Source: Mesorhizobium sp. (GTDB lineage: Bacteria; Pseudomonadota; Alphaproteobacteria; Rhizobiales; Rhizobiaceae). Taken from it: 64,000 nt of DNA. Every line of letters starts with the position of its first letter. The first letter of the stretch is position 1. Under the pieces are notes generated by a model, which was not told the DNA's origin, made no database searches, and worked only from the letters and a program-made list of their open reading frames with translations. The stretch is from positions 240,902 to 304,901 of the forward strand of contig NZ_JAMLIG010000004.1 in NCBI RefSeq assembly GCF_023954305.1, given 5' to 3'. This document shows positions 44,874 to 53,917 of the stretch, piece after piece. The translations under genes were made by a program, and so were the position numbers.

Positions 44874-46568
44874 CTACCCCCGATCCCTGAACCGGTTGGT
44901 GATCGGATAGCGCCGGTCGCGGCCGAAATTCTTCCTGGTGATCTTCACACCGGGCGCCGCCTGCCGACGCTTGTATTCGGCGACGTAGAGCAGGTGCTCA
45001 ACGCGGTGGACCGTCTCGCGGTCGTGGCCGCGCGCGACGATGTCGTCGACACCCATCTCGTTCTCGACCAGGCATTCGAGGATGTCGTCGAGCACCGGAT
45101 AGGGCGGCAGTGAATCCTGGTCGGTCTGGTTGGGCCGCAGTTCGGCCGATGGCGCCTTGTCGATGATGTTCTGCGGAATCACTTCGCCCGAGGGCCCCAG
45201 CGCGCCCGGCGGCACGGTGCCATTGCGCCATCGGGCCAGCGCGTAGACCTGCATCTTGTAAAGGTCCTTGATCGGGTTGAAGCCGCCGTTCATGTCGCCG
45301 TAGAGCGTGGCGTAGCCCACCGACATCTCGCTCTTGTTGCCCGTCGTCACCACCATCGAGCCGAACTTGTTGGAGATCGCCATCAGGATCGTACCGCGAG
45401 CGCGGCTCTGCAGGTTCTCCTCGGTGATGCCTTCCTTGGTGCCCTCGAAGATCTGCGTCAGCGCATGGCCGAAGCCCTCGACCGGCTCGAAGATCGGCAC
45501 GATGTCGTAGCGGCAGCCGAGCGCACGCGCGCAGGCCTCGGCGTCGGTCAGCGAATCCTTCGACGTGTAGCGGTATGGCATCATCACAGCGCGAAGCCGC
45601 TCTTCGCCGAGCGCATCGACCGCGAGTGCGGCACAGATCGCCGAGTCGATACCGCCGGAGAGCCCCAGAACGACATCCTTGAAGCCATTCTTGTTGACGT
45701 AGTCGCGCAGGCCCAGCATGCAGGCGCGATAGTCGGCCTCCTCCGTCTCCGGAATGCGGGACGCGGGGCCGTCGGTGCAGCGCCAGCCGTCCGGTTCGCC
45801 CTCTTCGTTACCGCGCTTCCACGTTGTGACGACGACCGTTTCCTCAAACTGACTCATCTGGAAGGCGAGCGACTTGTCGGCATTGATGGCGAAGGAGGCG
45901 CCGTCGAATATCAGTTCGTCCTGCCCGCCCATCTGATTGGCGTATAGCATCGGCAGGCCGGTCTCGATGACCTGCCTGATGACGACCTGCTGGCGAACGT
46001 CGATCTTGCCGCGATAGTAAGGCGAACCGTTCGGGACGAGCAGAATCTCCGCCCCGCTCTCAGCCAGCGTCTCGCAGACGCCCAACGCGCCCCAGATATC
46101 CTCGCAGATCGGGATGCCGAGACGGATGCCGCGGAAGTTGACCGGTCCGGGCATATCCGGTCCGGACTGGAAGACGCGCTTCTCGTCGAACTCGCCGTAG
46201 TTCGGCAGGTCGACCTTGAAGCGTTCGGCGAGGATCCGGCCGCCATCGGCGACGATGATCGCGTTGTGGATGCCGCTCTTGCGCTTCAAGGGCGTGCCGA
46301 TGACGATGCCGGGGCCGCCGTCGGCGGTATCGGCGGCGAAATCCTGCGCGGCCTTCTCGCATGCCGCAAGAAAAGCAGGCTTCAGCACCAGATCTTCCGG
46401 CGGATAGCCCGCGAGGAACAATTCCGTATAGAGGACAAGGTCGGCGCCGTGGCGCGCCGCCTCGTCGCGTGCGTGCCGCGCCTTGGCGAGGTTGCCGGCG
46501 ATGTCGCCCACGGTCGGGTTAAGCTGGGCTACGGCTATACGGAGGACGGACGGGGCAGACTGGCTCAT
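44874..46568 (-). CDS. nadE: Glutamine-dependent NAD+ synthetase
   Basis: Final step of NAD synthesis from nicotinate adenine dinucleotide using glutamine. The N-terminal nitrilase-type glutaminase (about 10-270) shows YTELFLAGYPP (Glu), a Lys in KVDLPNYGEFDEKRVF and the nucleophile Cys in GIPICEDIWG. The C-terminal synthetase has the P-loop LGLSGGIDSAICAALAVDA, and TTGNKSEMSVGYATLYGDMN follows, trimmed here to TTGNKSEMSVGYATLYGD. At 564 residues it is the short glutamine-dependent form. ATG 10-15 residues before RIAVAQLNPTVGD. Confidence 0.95.
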   Translation of the reverse strand: MSQSAPSVLRIAVAQLNPTVGDIAGNLAKARHARDEAARHGADLVLYTELFLAGYPPEDLVLKPAFLAACEKAAQDFAADTADGGPGIVIGTPLKRKSGIHNAIIVADGGRILAERFKVDLPNYGEFDEKRVFQSGPDMPGPVNFRGIRLGIPICEDIWGALGVCETLAESGAEILLVPNGSPYYRGKIDVRQQVVIRQVIETGLPMLYANQMGGQDELIFDGASFAINADKSLAFQMSQFEETVVVTTWKRGNEEGEPDGWRCTDGPASRIPETEEADYRACMLGLRDYVNKNGFKDVVLGLSGGIDSAICAALAVDALGEERLRAVMMPYRYTSKDSLTDAEACARALGCRYDIVPIFEPVEGFGHALTQIFEGTKEGITEENLQSRARGTILMAISNKFGSMVVTTGNKSEMSVGYATLYGDMNGGFNPIKDLYKMQVYALARWRNGTVPPGALGPSGEVIPQNIIDKAPSAELRPNQTDQDSLPPYPVLDDILECLVENEMGVDDIVARGHDRETVHRVEHLLYVAEYKRRQAAPGVKITRKNFGRDRRYPITNRFRDRG

Positions 46569-46639
46569 GCCGTCGGTTTAGCGTGCGGCAGGAGGCGCGG
46601 CAATGGCGAGCGGCGTGGGGGCGGCGCCGCTGGCTCATC

Positions 46640-47845
46640 TCAGGCATGCGCCATCTGGACCGGCCCGCCGCCGCGCGGGAAGGTCAGATGGCTGGCGACG
46701 GCAGCCGCCACGGCGCATAGCGCAATGATAGCGATCATCGGCGTCGCCGTTCCGTCCTCCAGCAGCCCGAGGAGAAAGCTCGTCAGCGCGCCGGCGCCGA
46801 AGCCGAGAGCTCCCATCAAGGCGGCAGCGACGCCGGAGATGGCGCCGTGTCCTTCGAGGCTGAGCACGCTGCAGGTGGGCATGATGCCGCCCAGCGACGA
46901 GACCATGACGAAGAGCAGGACGGCGGTCGGCATCACCCCGCCTGCGCCCGCCAGCTGGATGGCCAGCAGCAGCAGCGCGGCGATACCGTAGATCGCGGTC
47001 GAAACCCGGGCGACAGCCCTCAGGCCAAAGCGGGGAACCCGGCGCGCGGCAACCTGAGTCCCGATCCCCAGCCCGATGGCGTTTACGCTGAACAGCAGCG
47101 AATAGGCGATCGGGCTCAGGCCGTAGAGGTCGATGAAGATGAAGGACGAGCCCGCGATATAGACGAAGAATCCGCCCTGCGCCAAAGCCAGCGTCCCGGC
47201 ATAAGGGATGAAGTCGCGGCGCCCGAGCAGATGGCCGTACCATTTGAAGGCATGGTGCGGCCGGCTCACCTGGCGCAATTCGTCCATCCGCGTCTCGGGC
47301 AGCACCGACCACGCCAGCACCGCGGCAACCACGCCGAGCACCATGAGCGTCAGGAAGATCAGGCGCCAGGAGCCGAAGCCGAGCATCAGGCTGCCGATCA
47401 GGGGCGCGACGATCGGCGCCACGCCGTTTACGAGCACGACCAGCGACATCAGCCGCGCCGCCTTGGCACCGGTGTAGAGATCGCGGATGACGGCCGAGGC
47501 CATCACCATGCCGATCGACCCGCCGATCCCCTGCAGCAGGCGCCATGCGAGCAGCTGCCGGACGTCGCCCGCGACCATGCAGCCGAGCGAAGCGACGACA
47601 AAGATCGCGAGAGCAAGATAGATCATTGGCTTGCGGCCGGTGCGGTCGGAAACCGGCCCGTAGAACAGCTGCCCTACGGTGAAGCCGAGGAAGAAAGCCA
47701 TGACGCTGAGCTGGACGCTCGCGGCCGATCCGTCGAGCGATGCCGCGATGCTGGGCATCGCGCCGAGATACATGTCGGTTGCCATTGGTCCGACGCCGCA
47801 CAGGATTCCGAGCGGGATACCGAGCCGGGAGATGCCTTTGTCCAT
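46640..47845 (-). CDS. Bcr/CflA-type multidrug efflux MFS transporter
   Basis: Drug:H+ antiporter of the DHA1 Bcr/CflA group, 401 residues, twelve segments. Family motifs include PMATDMYLGAMPSIAASL (TM1), the antiporter loop GPVSDRTGRKPM and motif C-like VNGVAPIVAPLIGS. Start MDKGISRLGIPLG was chosen; an upstream in-frame ATG would run through the operators. It is divergent from a tetR gene across a 108-bp gap with two palindromic operators, which indicates repression by that TetR protein. Confidence 0.9.
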   Translation of the reverse strand: MDKGISRLGIPLGILCGVGPMATDMYLGAMPSIAASLDGSAASVQLSVMAFFLGFTVGQLFYGPVSDRTGRKPMIYLALAIFVVASLGCMVAGDVRQLLAWRLLQGIGGSIGMVMASAVIRDLYTGAKAARLMSLVVLVNGVAPIVAPLIGSLMLGFGSWRLIFLTLMVLGVVAAVLAWSVLPETRMDELRQVSRPHHAFKWYGHLLGRRDFIPYAGTLALAQGGFFVYIAGSSFIFIDLYGLSPIAYSLLFSVNAIGLGIGTQVAARRVPRFGLRAVARVSTAIYGIAALLLLAIQLAGAGGVMPTAVLLFVMVSSLGGIMPTCSVLSLEGHGAISGVAAALMGALGFGAGALTSFLLGLLEDGTATPMIAIIALCAVAAAVASHLTFPRGGGPVQMAHA

Positions 47846-47878
47846 AAGAGTATTCCGTGAACGCAAGAGCTGATATAA

Positions 47879-47894
47879 GAAACGGTGTCGTTTC
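47879..47894. promoter_or_regulatory. TetR-type operator 1
   Basis: GAAACG-GTGT-CGTTTC, a perfect inverted repeat of 6-bp arms around four bases, in the gap between the efflux gene and tetR. It is nearer the efflux gene. Its centre is 30 bp (about three helical turns) from operator 2, with the same sequence of arms. Confidence 0.75.
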
Positions 47895-47907
47895 CTTAAT
47901 CCAGGTA

Positions 47908-47925
47908 GGAAACGCATTCGTTTCC
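47908..47925. promoter_or_regulatory. TetR-type operator 2
   Basis: GGAAACG-CATT-CGTTTCC, a perfect inverted repeat with 7-bp arms. It shares the core GAAACG-N4-CGTTTC with operator 1, ends 28 bases before the tetR ATG, and is positioned to regulate both divergent promoters. Confidence 0.78.
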
Positions 47926-47953
47926 ATTTGTCAACAAGGAATGGAGGAGCTCG

Positions 47954-48577
47954 ATGTCAAACACACCGTCCACACCAGGGCGACCGCCGGTGCTGGAGGA
48001 TGCCGAACGCAGGCTGCTTATCCTCAAGGCCGCCGAACAGGTATTCGCCGAAATGGGATATGGCGACGCGACCATGGAAGAAGTCGCCCGGGCATGCGGA
48101 ATGGCGAAGAAGACGATCTACAAGCATTTTCCCGACAAGGCGGCGCTGTTCAGGGCGCTGGTCCACAGCCACGACGTCGTCGAGGCGTGGACCCAGCCTG
48201 CCGGCGCGGACGGACCTCATTCGGACTTTCGCGAGACCCTGCTCGGTCTGGTCTCGTATGTGCTGTCGCCGCGGCAGTTGACCCTGACGCGGCTCGTCAT
48301 CTCGGAAGCGCGCAAATCCCCGGATCTGGCCAGGTTCTTCTACCGCGAATGCATCGACAAGGCGCAGCAGATGGCGGGCGAGCGTTTGCGTTCGGTCATG
48401 CCGGACGGAACCGCGGTCGCCCAGGCGAGACTGATGGCCGACATGGTTCTCGGCGCTACGCTCGGCCAGTTGCATCTCCGGGCGCTGATCCTCGATGTCG
48501 ACCGCGAAACGCTGGACCGGGACCTCAGGGAGCGGATTGAGCGCGTCGTCGCCATCTTCCCGCACCCGCCAGACTGA
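47954..48577 (+). CDS. TetR-family transcriptional repressor
   Basis: Regulator of 207 residues with an N-terminal TetR helix-turn-helix (about 22-68): ILKAAEQVFAEMGYGDATME and EEVARACGMAKKTIYKHFPD. The ligand domain is alpha-helical (AcrR/TetR_C-like). GGAGGAGCTCG precedes the ATG. It very likely represses the divergent Bcr/CflA-type efflux gene and itself through the two GAAACG-N4-CGTTTC operators; the inducer is unknown. Confidence 0.92.
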   Translation: MSNTPSTPGRPPVLEDAERRLLILKAAEQVFAEMGYGDATMEEVARACGMAKKTIYKHFPDKAALFRALVHSHDVVEAWTQPAGADGPHSDFRETLLGLVSYVLSPRQLTLTRLVISEARKSPDLARFFYRECIDKAQQMAGERLRSVMPDGTAVAQARLMADMVLGATLGQLHLRALILDVDRETLDRDLRERIERVVAIFPHPPD

Positions 48578-48641
48578 GTGCTCGACCGAAGCGCGCAACG
48601 GGACGGAGACAGGCAGCGACGATTGCCGAAGCCGGCCGCCG

Positions 48642-49355
48642 TCACTCACTCATATAGGCCGCGATTTCCTCTGGGCGGTGATTGATGCCAGTCGACATGG
48701 CGAGGACGCGCGAGATGTGCGTTCGGCTGAGGCCGGTTTCCCCGGCCCATTCGTTCACCTGCCATTGTATTCGGGCAAGATCACCCTTTGAAACCGGCTG
48801 CTCGGCGATCTGGAGGCCGGCCTCGCGCAACGCCGCCGCCATGTCGCGCGAGATGATGAAGGCGTCCCAGCCGATGAAGCGCAGGAAATACTGGCCGGTA
48901 TTGCCGCCGAGCCGCGAACCGTGTTTGGCCAGATAGGCGGTGAGCCCGATCTGATCGTCGGCAGGCCATTCGGCGAGGAAGCGACCGAAGCCGCCGTGTT
49001 CGCGCGACACTTGGTCGACGAAGGCGGCATTGTCGCGCACCGACCTGATCTTCTGCGGGTTGCGCACGATACGCTTATCGGCGGCGAGATCGTGCCAGAA
49101 CTCGTCCGGCTGGAACAGCAGAGCCTTCGGCTCGAAGCCGAGAAAGGCTGCCTCGAAGCCCGGCCACTTGGCTTCGATCACGCGCCAGACGAAACCCGCC
49201 GAGAAGATTCTCACCGCCATCTGCGAGAGAATGCGATCATCCGTCAGCGAGGCGAGCCCGGCATTGTCAGGCGGAGTGCCGAGCAGGCGCGAAAGCACCT
49301 CTTCGCCGCCCTTGCGCAGGGCGGCGCGGGCGCGGATCGCGGCAAAACTCTCCAT
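48642..49355 (-). CDS. tag: DNA-3-methyladenine glycosylase I
   Basis: Base-excision repair glycosylase (Tag family, HhH-GPD-like), 237 residues, longer than E. coli Tag. Typical features are FSAGFVWRVIEAKWPGFEAA, VRNPQKIRSVRDNAAFV and a C-terminal HTH-like YMSE end. The Cys/His zinc ligands of E. coli Tag are not visible, so it belongs to a zinc-less subgroup. Start MESFAAIRARAALRKGGEE follows GGGAGAGAAATCA. No GAAC-N7-GAAC box is seen upstream. It is convergent with tetR and divergent from the DUF1003 gene. Confidence 0.8.
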   Translation of the reverse strand: MESFAAIRARAALRKGGEEVLSRLLGTPPDNAGLASLTDDRILSQMAVRIFSAGFVWRVIEAKWPGFEAAFLGFEPKALLFQPDEFWHDLAADKRIVRNPQKIRSVRDNAAFVDQVSREHGGFGRFLAEWPADDQIGLTAYLAKHGSRLGGNTGQYFLRFIGWDAFIISRDMAAALREAGLQIAEQPVSKGDLARIQWQVNEWAGETGLSRTHISRVLAMSTGINHRPEEIAAYMSE

Positions 49356-49449
49356 TGATTTCTCTCCCAAACGGCGCTTTGTGGCGGCGCCGCCCATATT
49401 TTCGCCAATCGCGCGATCCTTGCCAAGGCCGCTGCGCGAGGAGGTCTAC

Positions 49450-50010
49450 ATGAGCAGGACGATCGATGAGCTGTCCACCCGCTGGCTCAAGCGCAACCTC
49501 GATAGCCTGAGCGAGGAAGAACTGCGCGTGCTGCAGAGCGCTCTCGACCGTCGGCCCATCTCGCGCGACGTGAACGAGGATCTGGCAGGGCAGGCAAGCC
49601 TCGGCGAACGGATCGCCGACGCCATTGCGCGCGTCGGCGGCTCCTGGACCTTCATCATCGCCTTCCTGCTGTTCCTTCTGCTGTGGACGACGGGCAATGC
49701 CTACCTTCTGAGCCGCGAGGCTTTCGACCCTTACCCGTTCATCTTCTTGAATCTCGTCCTGTCGATGCTGGCGGCTCTGCAGGCACCGATCATCATGATG
49801 TCACAGAACCGGCAGGCCGCCCGCGACCGACTCGATGCGGCGCATGACTACGAGGTGAACTTGAAGGCCGAAATCGAGATCCTGGCGCTGCATGAAAAGC
49901 TGGACGAGTTGCGCCGGCGCGAGATCGTCAGCCTGCAGACCGACATCGCCGAACTCTCCGCACATCTGAAGCGCATCGACGCCCGCCTTGGCTGGACCGG
50001 CGACCAGTGA
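49450..50010 (+). CDS. DUF1003 membrane protein
   Basis: Inner-membrane protein of 186 residues with two transmembrane segments (WTFIIAFLLFLLLWTTGNA and FIFLNLVLSMLAALQAPIIM). The conserved SQNRQAARDRLDAAHDYEVN and a helical tail (about 135-185, coiled-coil-like) follow. The family is widespread and its function is unknown. GAGGAGGTCTAC precedes the ATG; a longer open frame upstream is antisense to tag. Confidence 0.88.
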   Translation: MSRTIDELSTRWLKRNLDSLSEEELRVLQSALDRRPISRDVNEDLAGQASLGERIADAIARVGGSWTFIIAFLLFLLLWTTGNAYLLSREAFDPYPFIFLNLVLSMLAALQAPIIMMSQNRQAARDRLDAAHDYEVNLKAEIEILALHEKLDELRRREIVSLQTDIAELSAHLKRIDARLGWTGDQ

Positions 50011-50079
50011 TCGCGTCGACGGTCGTGATTGCTGGGTTCGGCCCATGCCTCGGCCACGCTCGGAGCCGCCGCTGAGCGG

Positions 50080-50439
50080 CTAGAACGCTGTCCCCGCGAT
50101 CCTTTCCGCGACCGCGAGCAGCCAGACGCCGCCGGCGATGACGATGGAGATGAGCACCGCGAGAGAGCCGCAGTCCTTGGCGAGCTGAATATCGGTGTTG
50201 AATTCGCGGCTGAAGGCATCGCAAGCCGCCTCGATGCCGGTGTTCAGCACCTCGACGATGATCAGAAGCAGGAGCGCACCAATGAGCAGCGCGAAACCGC
50301 GCCAGCCTTCGGCCAGGAACCAGGCGACCGGCAGCGCGGCAAGCAGCAGGAAGACTTCCTGCTGAAAGGCCTTCTCGGAGCGGATCAGCCGGCCGAAAGC
50401 GCGCAGCGAGTTCCGGAATGCATTGACGAGGCGTTGCAT
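50080..50439 (-). CDS. dgkA: Diacylglycerol kinase (DgkA)
   Basis: Small integral-membrane kinase (119 residues) that phosphorylates diacylglycerol to phosphatidate, recycling lipid. Three membrane helices are predicted; the active-site helix region is EVLNTGIEAACDAFSREFN, followed by LAKDCGSLAVLIS. The family residues (Glu in SEKAFQQE, Asn and Glu in NTGIE, Asp in AKD) are present. It is convergent with the DUF1003 gene; a short AGCCGC/GCGGCT hairpin covers its stop. Confidence 0.93.
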   Translation of the reverse strand: MQRLVNAFRNSLRAFGRLIRSEKAFQQEVFLLLAALPVAWFLAEGWRGFALLIGALLLLIIVEVLNTGIEAACDAFSREFNTDIQLAKDCGSLAVLISIVIAGGVWLLAVAERIAGTAF

Positions 50440-50491
50440 CGGCGATCTCCGCCCGACCAGCCGGGCGGGGACCGTTTAGCCGATTTCTGTC

Positions 50492-51289
50492 TCAATGGAA
50501 GAGATAGGAGTCGTAGGCGAAGAAGCCGAGTTCCTTGGACGCATGCACGCGCTCGCCACGCGCGGCTTTGCCCGCAGCCCCGAGCGCGAAGAAGATCGGC
50601 ATCAGATGCTCGTCGGTCGGGTGGTTCTCGGCCGGGAACGGCGCGCGGCTCTTCCAGTCGAGCAGCGCGTCGATGTCGCCCGCGTCGATCCTCTCGGCAA
50701 ACCATGTGGTGAATGCATCGACCTTGCGCACGAGTTCCGGATCCGGCGCCCTGCCCTCGCGCATGACCGGGAAGAACGCCCGCAGATTGTGCGTGATATG
50801 GCCAGAGCCGACGAGAAGCACGCCCTCCTCGCGCAGCCGGCTGAGTGCCTGGCCCAGCCGATAGTGCCACCTGGCGTCGCGGTTGGGATCGATCGAGACC
50901 TGGACGATCGGGATGTCGGCTTTCGGAAAGGCCAGCATCATGGGTGTCCAGGCACCGTGGTCGTACCCGCGCTTGCCGATGGTGCAGGGCGAGAGACCGG
51001 CATCATCGAGCAGAGACACGACCCTCGCCGCGAGAGCCGGCTCCCCCGGCGCCGGATATACCATCTTGTAAAGTTCCGGCGCGAATCCCCTGAAATCATA
51101 GATCATTTCCGGTGACGGATCGGTGACGACAACGACGCCGTCGGTCTCGAAATGCGCAGAGACAAGGACGATCGCCTTCGGCCGTGGCACGTAAGACGAA
51201 AGCGTTTCTAGGAAATGGCGGGCGGCCGTGTCCGACATGACGATGTTGGGACCGCCGTGCGAGACGAAGAGCGAAGGCATGGTCGACAT
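50492..51289 (-). CDS. Class III extradiol-type dioxygenase, DODA/YgiD family
   Basis: Zinc or iron-dependent LigB-type dioxygenase (265 residues), similar to 4,5-DOPA extradiol dioxygenase/YgiD. Metal-site and catalytic histidines are in FVSHGGPNIV, SAHFET, DHGAWTPMMLAFP and GSGHITHNLR, and the C-terminal FFAYDSYLFH is family-typical. AAGGAGATTTCCC precedes the ATG. The substrate is a catechol-like compound by family. It is divergent from the glutamine-synthetase-like gene (189 bp). Confidence 0.9.
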   Translation of the reverse strand: MSTMPSLFVSHGGPNIVMSDTAARHFLETLSSYVPRPKAIVLVSAHFETDGVVVVTDPSPEMIYDFRGFAPELYKMVYPAPGEPALAARVVSLLDDAGLSPCTIGKRGYDHGAWTPMMLAFPKADIPIVQVSIDPNRDARWHYRLGQALSRLREEGVLLVGSGHITHNLRAFFPVMREGRAPDPELVRKVDAFTTWFAERIDAGDIDALLDWKSRAPFPAENHPTDEHLMPIFFALGAAGKAARGERVHASKELGFFAYDSYLFH

Positions 51290-51478
51290 GGGAAATCTCC
51301 TTGCATCCTAGATACGCCATCGCGCATGGGACCGGGAGAGCGCACCCCTTCGACTGAGCGTTCAGGATTGTCGAACGCGTTTCGGATATTCGTACATCAT
51401 TCAAAGACGCAAACGCGCGAGAACGTGGCAAATCGACCGCTGCTTCGTGCCCTCCGTCGACAAACTCGCCGCCGGGCG

Positions 51479-52876
51479 ATGACGGACGCGATTCGGAAGG
51501 CTACCCTCGAGAAAACAAGGGGGACGGCATTGCAGGACGAACTCTCGCGCTTCTTCGGAGCGCATCCTGAAACAACACATCTCGACGCGGTATTGTTCGA
51601 CCTGTGCGGCAATGCGTACGGCAAGCGTATGCCGCGCGCGCATATGGAGAAATTCTTCGAGACCGGCTCGTCGATCTGCGCGGCAATGTCGCTGGTCGAT
51701 GTCCAGGGCAACACGGCCGATCCGATGGGCTACGGCTTTTCCGACGGCGATCCGGATGCGACGGCAATGCCCGTCGCCGGAACGCTTGCGCCGGTGCCAT
51801 GGAACCCCGGCATCGCCCAGGTCCTGTGCCAGCCGGCAAATGCGTCCACCGGCGAGGCGTTCTGGTACGATCCGCGCACGGTTCTTTCACGCACCGTCTC
51901 GATCCTGCACGCGGCTGGCCTGCGCCCGGTCGTGGCGGCGGAACTTGAATTCTACCTGATCGACTCTGCCCGGGCCGAGCACGGCTCTCCCCTGCCCGCA
52001 AGGTCGCCGAAGACCGGGATACCCGAGGCCGCAGGCCGGGTGCTGTCGCTGGCCAAGCTCGACGAGTACCAGCCGTTCCTCTCAGGCGTCGAAGCCGCCT
52101 GTGCGGCGCAGGCCATCCCCTCCTCCACCATCATCAGCGAATATGGTGCCGGCCAGTTCGAGGTGAACCTCGAGCATCGCGACGATCCGGTCCGCGCCGC
52201 TGACGACGCCTGCCTGCTGCGACGAGTCATCCAGTCCGTCGCGCGGCAGTTCGGCATGGAAGCGACCTTCATGTCGAAACCGTTTCCGGACATGGCCGGC
52301 AGCGGATTGCACATCCATGCCAGCGTTCTCGGACCGGACGGACAGAACCTGTTCGACGACCGCAGGCCAGAGGGCCAAGCCATGCTCGGCCATGCGGTCG
52401 CCGGTCTGCAGGCGACAATGGCCGAGGGCATGGCGATATTCGCGCCGAACCTCAACGTCTTCCGCCGCTTTGCCGCCAACAATTTCACCCCGGTGACGCG
52501 AGACTGGGGCGAGAACAACCGCTCCGTCGCTTTCCGCGTGCCGGTGTCCTCGGGCGCGGCGCGCCGTATCGAGCATCGCGCGTCCGGCGCGGAGGCGAAC
52601 CCCTATCTGGTGATCGCCGCGGTACTTGCGGGCATGCATCACGGCATCGAAAACAGGCTCGACCCTGGCCCGATGCATAGCGGCAATGCGGGTGCGGAGA
52701 TCGACCCGGAGTTGCCGCTGACGCCGTGGGATTCGCTGAAGGCCCTGCGTGCGGCGAAAATCCTGCCGCGCTGGCTGGGCGAGGACTATCCGGCGATCTA
52801 TGCCAGCGTGAAGGAGGCGGAGTTCGCAGCCTTCATGAGCGCGATCTCGCGGCGCGAATACGAATGGTACCTATAA
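51479..52876 (+). CDS. Glutamine synthetase family protein (PuuA-like)
   Basis: Type I-like ligase, 466 residues. It has the N-terminal beta-grasp region (LDAVLFDLCGNAYGKRMPR) and the catalytic core with AAELEFYL (metal Glu), GQFEVNLEHRDDPVRAAD and MSKPFPDMAGSGLHIHASVL, the latter giving the metal His. NNFTPVTRDWGENNRSVAFRVP and RRIEHRASGAEANPY follow. It resembles gamma-glutamylpolyamine synthetases rather than GlnA: the adenylylation Tyr loop is missing near DPGPMHSGNAG. A role in polyamine or amine use is inferred. The start has a weak ribosome site (CGCCGGGCG). Confidence 0.85.
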   Translation: MTDAIRKATLEKTRGTALQDELSRFFGAHPETTHLDAVLFDLCGNAYGKRMPRAHMEKFFETGSSICAAMSLVDVQGNTADPMGYGFSDGDPDATAMPVAGTLAPVPWNPGIAQVLCQPANASTGEAFWYDPRTVLSRTVSILHAAGLRPVVAAELEFYLIDSARAEHGSPLPARSPKTGIPEAAGRVLSLAKLDEYQPFLSGVEAACAAQAIPSSTIISEYGAGQFEVNLEHRDDPVRAADDACLLRRVIQSVARQFGMEATFMSKPFPDMAGSGLHIHASVLGPDGQNLFDDRRPEGQAMLGHAVAGLQATMAEGMAIFAPNLNVFRRFAANNFTPVTRDWGENNRSVAFRVPVSSGAARRIEHRASGAEANPYLVIAAVLAGMHHGIENRLDPGPMHSGNAGAEIDPELPLTPWDSLKALRAAKILPRWLGEDYPAIYASVKEAEFAAFMSAISRREYEWYL

Positions 52877-52976
52877 GCAGCCACATTACCAAGATTTAAC
52901 CGGTCTGGGTGGCAGCGCGCGTCGCAATCGGGCGGCCAGCGTCCTATCTGCGTGGCCACAACAATCCGGATTCGAC

Positions 52977-53867
52977 ATGCCCCCAGAGAACCGACGCGGG
53001 CTGCTGCTCGTGAACCCAAAGGCGCGTCGCGGCGGCGAGGCGATCGCGCCGCTGGTCGAGCGCCTCAAGGCCGGTGGCGTCGCCGCGACCATCGAGCCTT
53101 TCGACGCGCTGCCTGAAATCTCCCGCGACATCGTGCGGCTGCGCGACACGGCGGACCTGGTGATCGTATGTGGCGGCGACGGGTCCGTCTCGTCGGCGGC
53201 GATGGCGGCGCTCGAGAGCCGGCTGCCGCTTGGGATTATTCCGATGGGCACCGCCAACGACCTCGCCCGCACACTGGGCGTCCCCGCAGACCTCGGCAAG
53301 GCGGCCGACGTGATCGCGGCCGGGCATACGCGCCGCATCGATGTCGGGACGGTGAACGGCCACGCTTTCTTCAACGTCGCCAGCATCGGGCTCTCGACCG
53401 AACTCGCCCGCGGCCTCGACCCCAGTCTGAAGCGGCGTTTCGGCCGTTTCGGCTATGTGCTGGCGGCATCAAGGGTGCTGTCCAAGGCGGACAGGTTCCG
53501 GGCGCGCATCACCGAGAAAGGGTTGCGTATCGAGGCTTCGACCTACCAAATCGCCATCGGCAATGGCCGCCACTATGGCGGCGGTAACGTCGTCGAGGCC
53601 TCGGCCTCGATCGATGACGGGCACCTCGACCTCTACAGTCTAGAAATGAGAAACGTCTGGAAGCTGGCCTTGATGCTGCGCTCGTTTCGGGCCGGCACCC
53701 ATGGCGCCTGGCGCGAGGTCCGCACCGCCCGCTGCATCGAATTCGACGTCGAGACCGACAAGGAGATGGCCGTCAATGCCGACGGCGAGATCGTCACGTC
53801 GACGCCGGCGCATTTCAAAGTCCTGCCCAAAGCAATCGCCGTCTTCGCGCCACGCGCGGCACCGTGA
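52977..53867 (+). CDS. Lipid kinase, YegS/diacylglycerol-kinase-like
   Basis: Soluble lipid kinase of the DAGK catalytic family, 296 residues. NPKARRGG starts the fold. The nucleotide-binding GGDGS motif lies at about 65 (VIVCGGDGSVSSAAMAAL). The glycine-rich PMGTANDLARTLGVP, SIGLSTEL and terminal VNADGE (metal-binding region) are intact. Together with the small dgkA 2.5 kb upstream there are two different lipid kinases nearby. A hairpin downstream belongs to the convergent aroG. Confidence 0.92.
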   Translation: MPPENRRGLLLVNPKARRGGEAIAPLVERLKAGGVAATIEPFDALPEISRDIVRLRDTADLVIVCGGDGSVSSAAMAALESRLPLGIIPMGTANDLARTLGVPADLGKAADVIAAGHTRRIDVGTVNGHAFFNVASIGLSTELARGLDPSLKRRFGRFGYVLAASRVLSKADRFRARITEKGLRIEASTYQIAIGNGRHYGGGNVVEASASIDDGHLDLYSLEMRNVWKLALMLRSFRAGTHGAWREVRTARCIEFDVETDKEMAVNADGEIVTSTPAHFKVLPKAIAVFAPRAAP

Positions 53868-53875
53868 ACGACAAA

Positions 53876-53893
53876 GGGCGCCCGAAGGCGCCC
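53876..53893 (-). terminator. Rho-independent terminator after the DAHP synthase gene
   Basis: GGGCGCC-CGAA-GGCGCCC: a perfect 7-bp stem with a tetraloop. On the minus strand it is followed by TTTGT. It lies 25 bases past the class II DAHP synthase stop. Confidence 0.75.
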
Positions 53894-53917
53894 GTTGACG
53901 TATCGCGACCGAACCGC

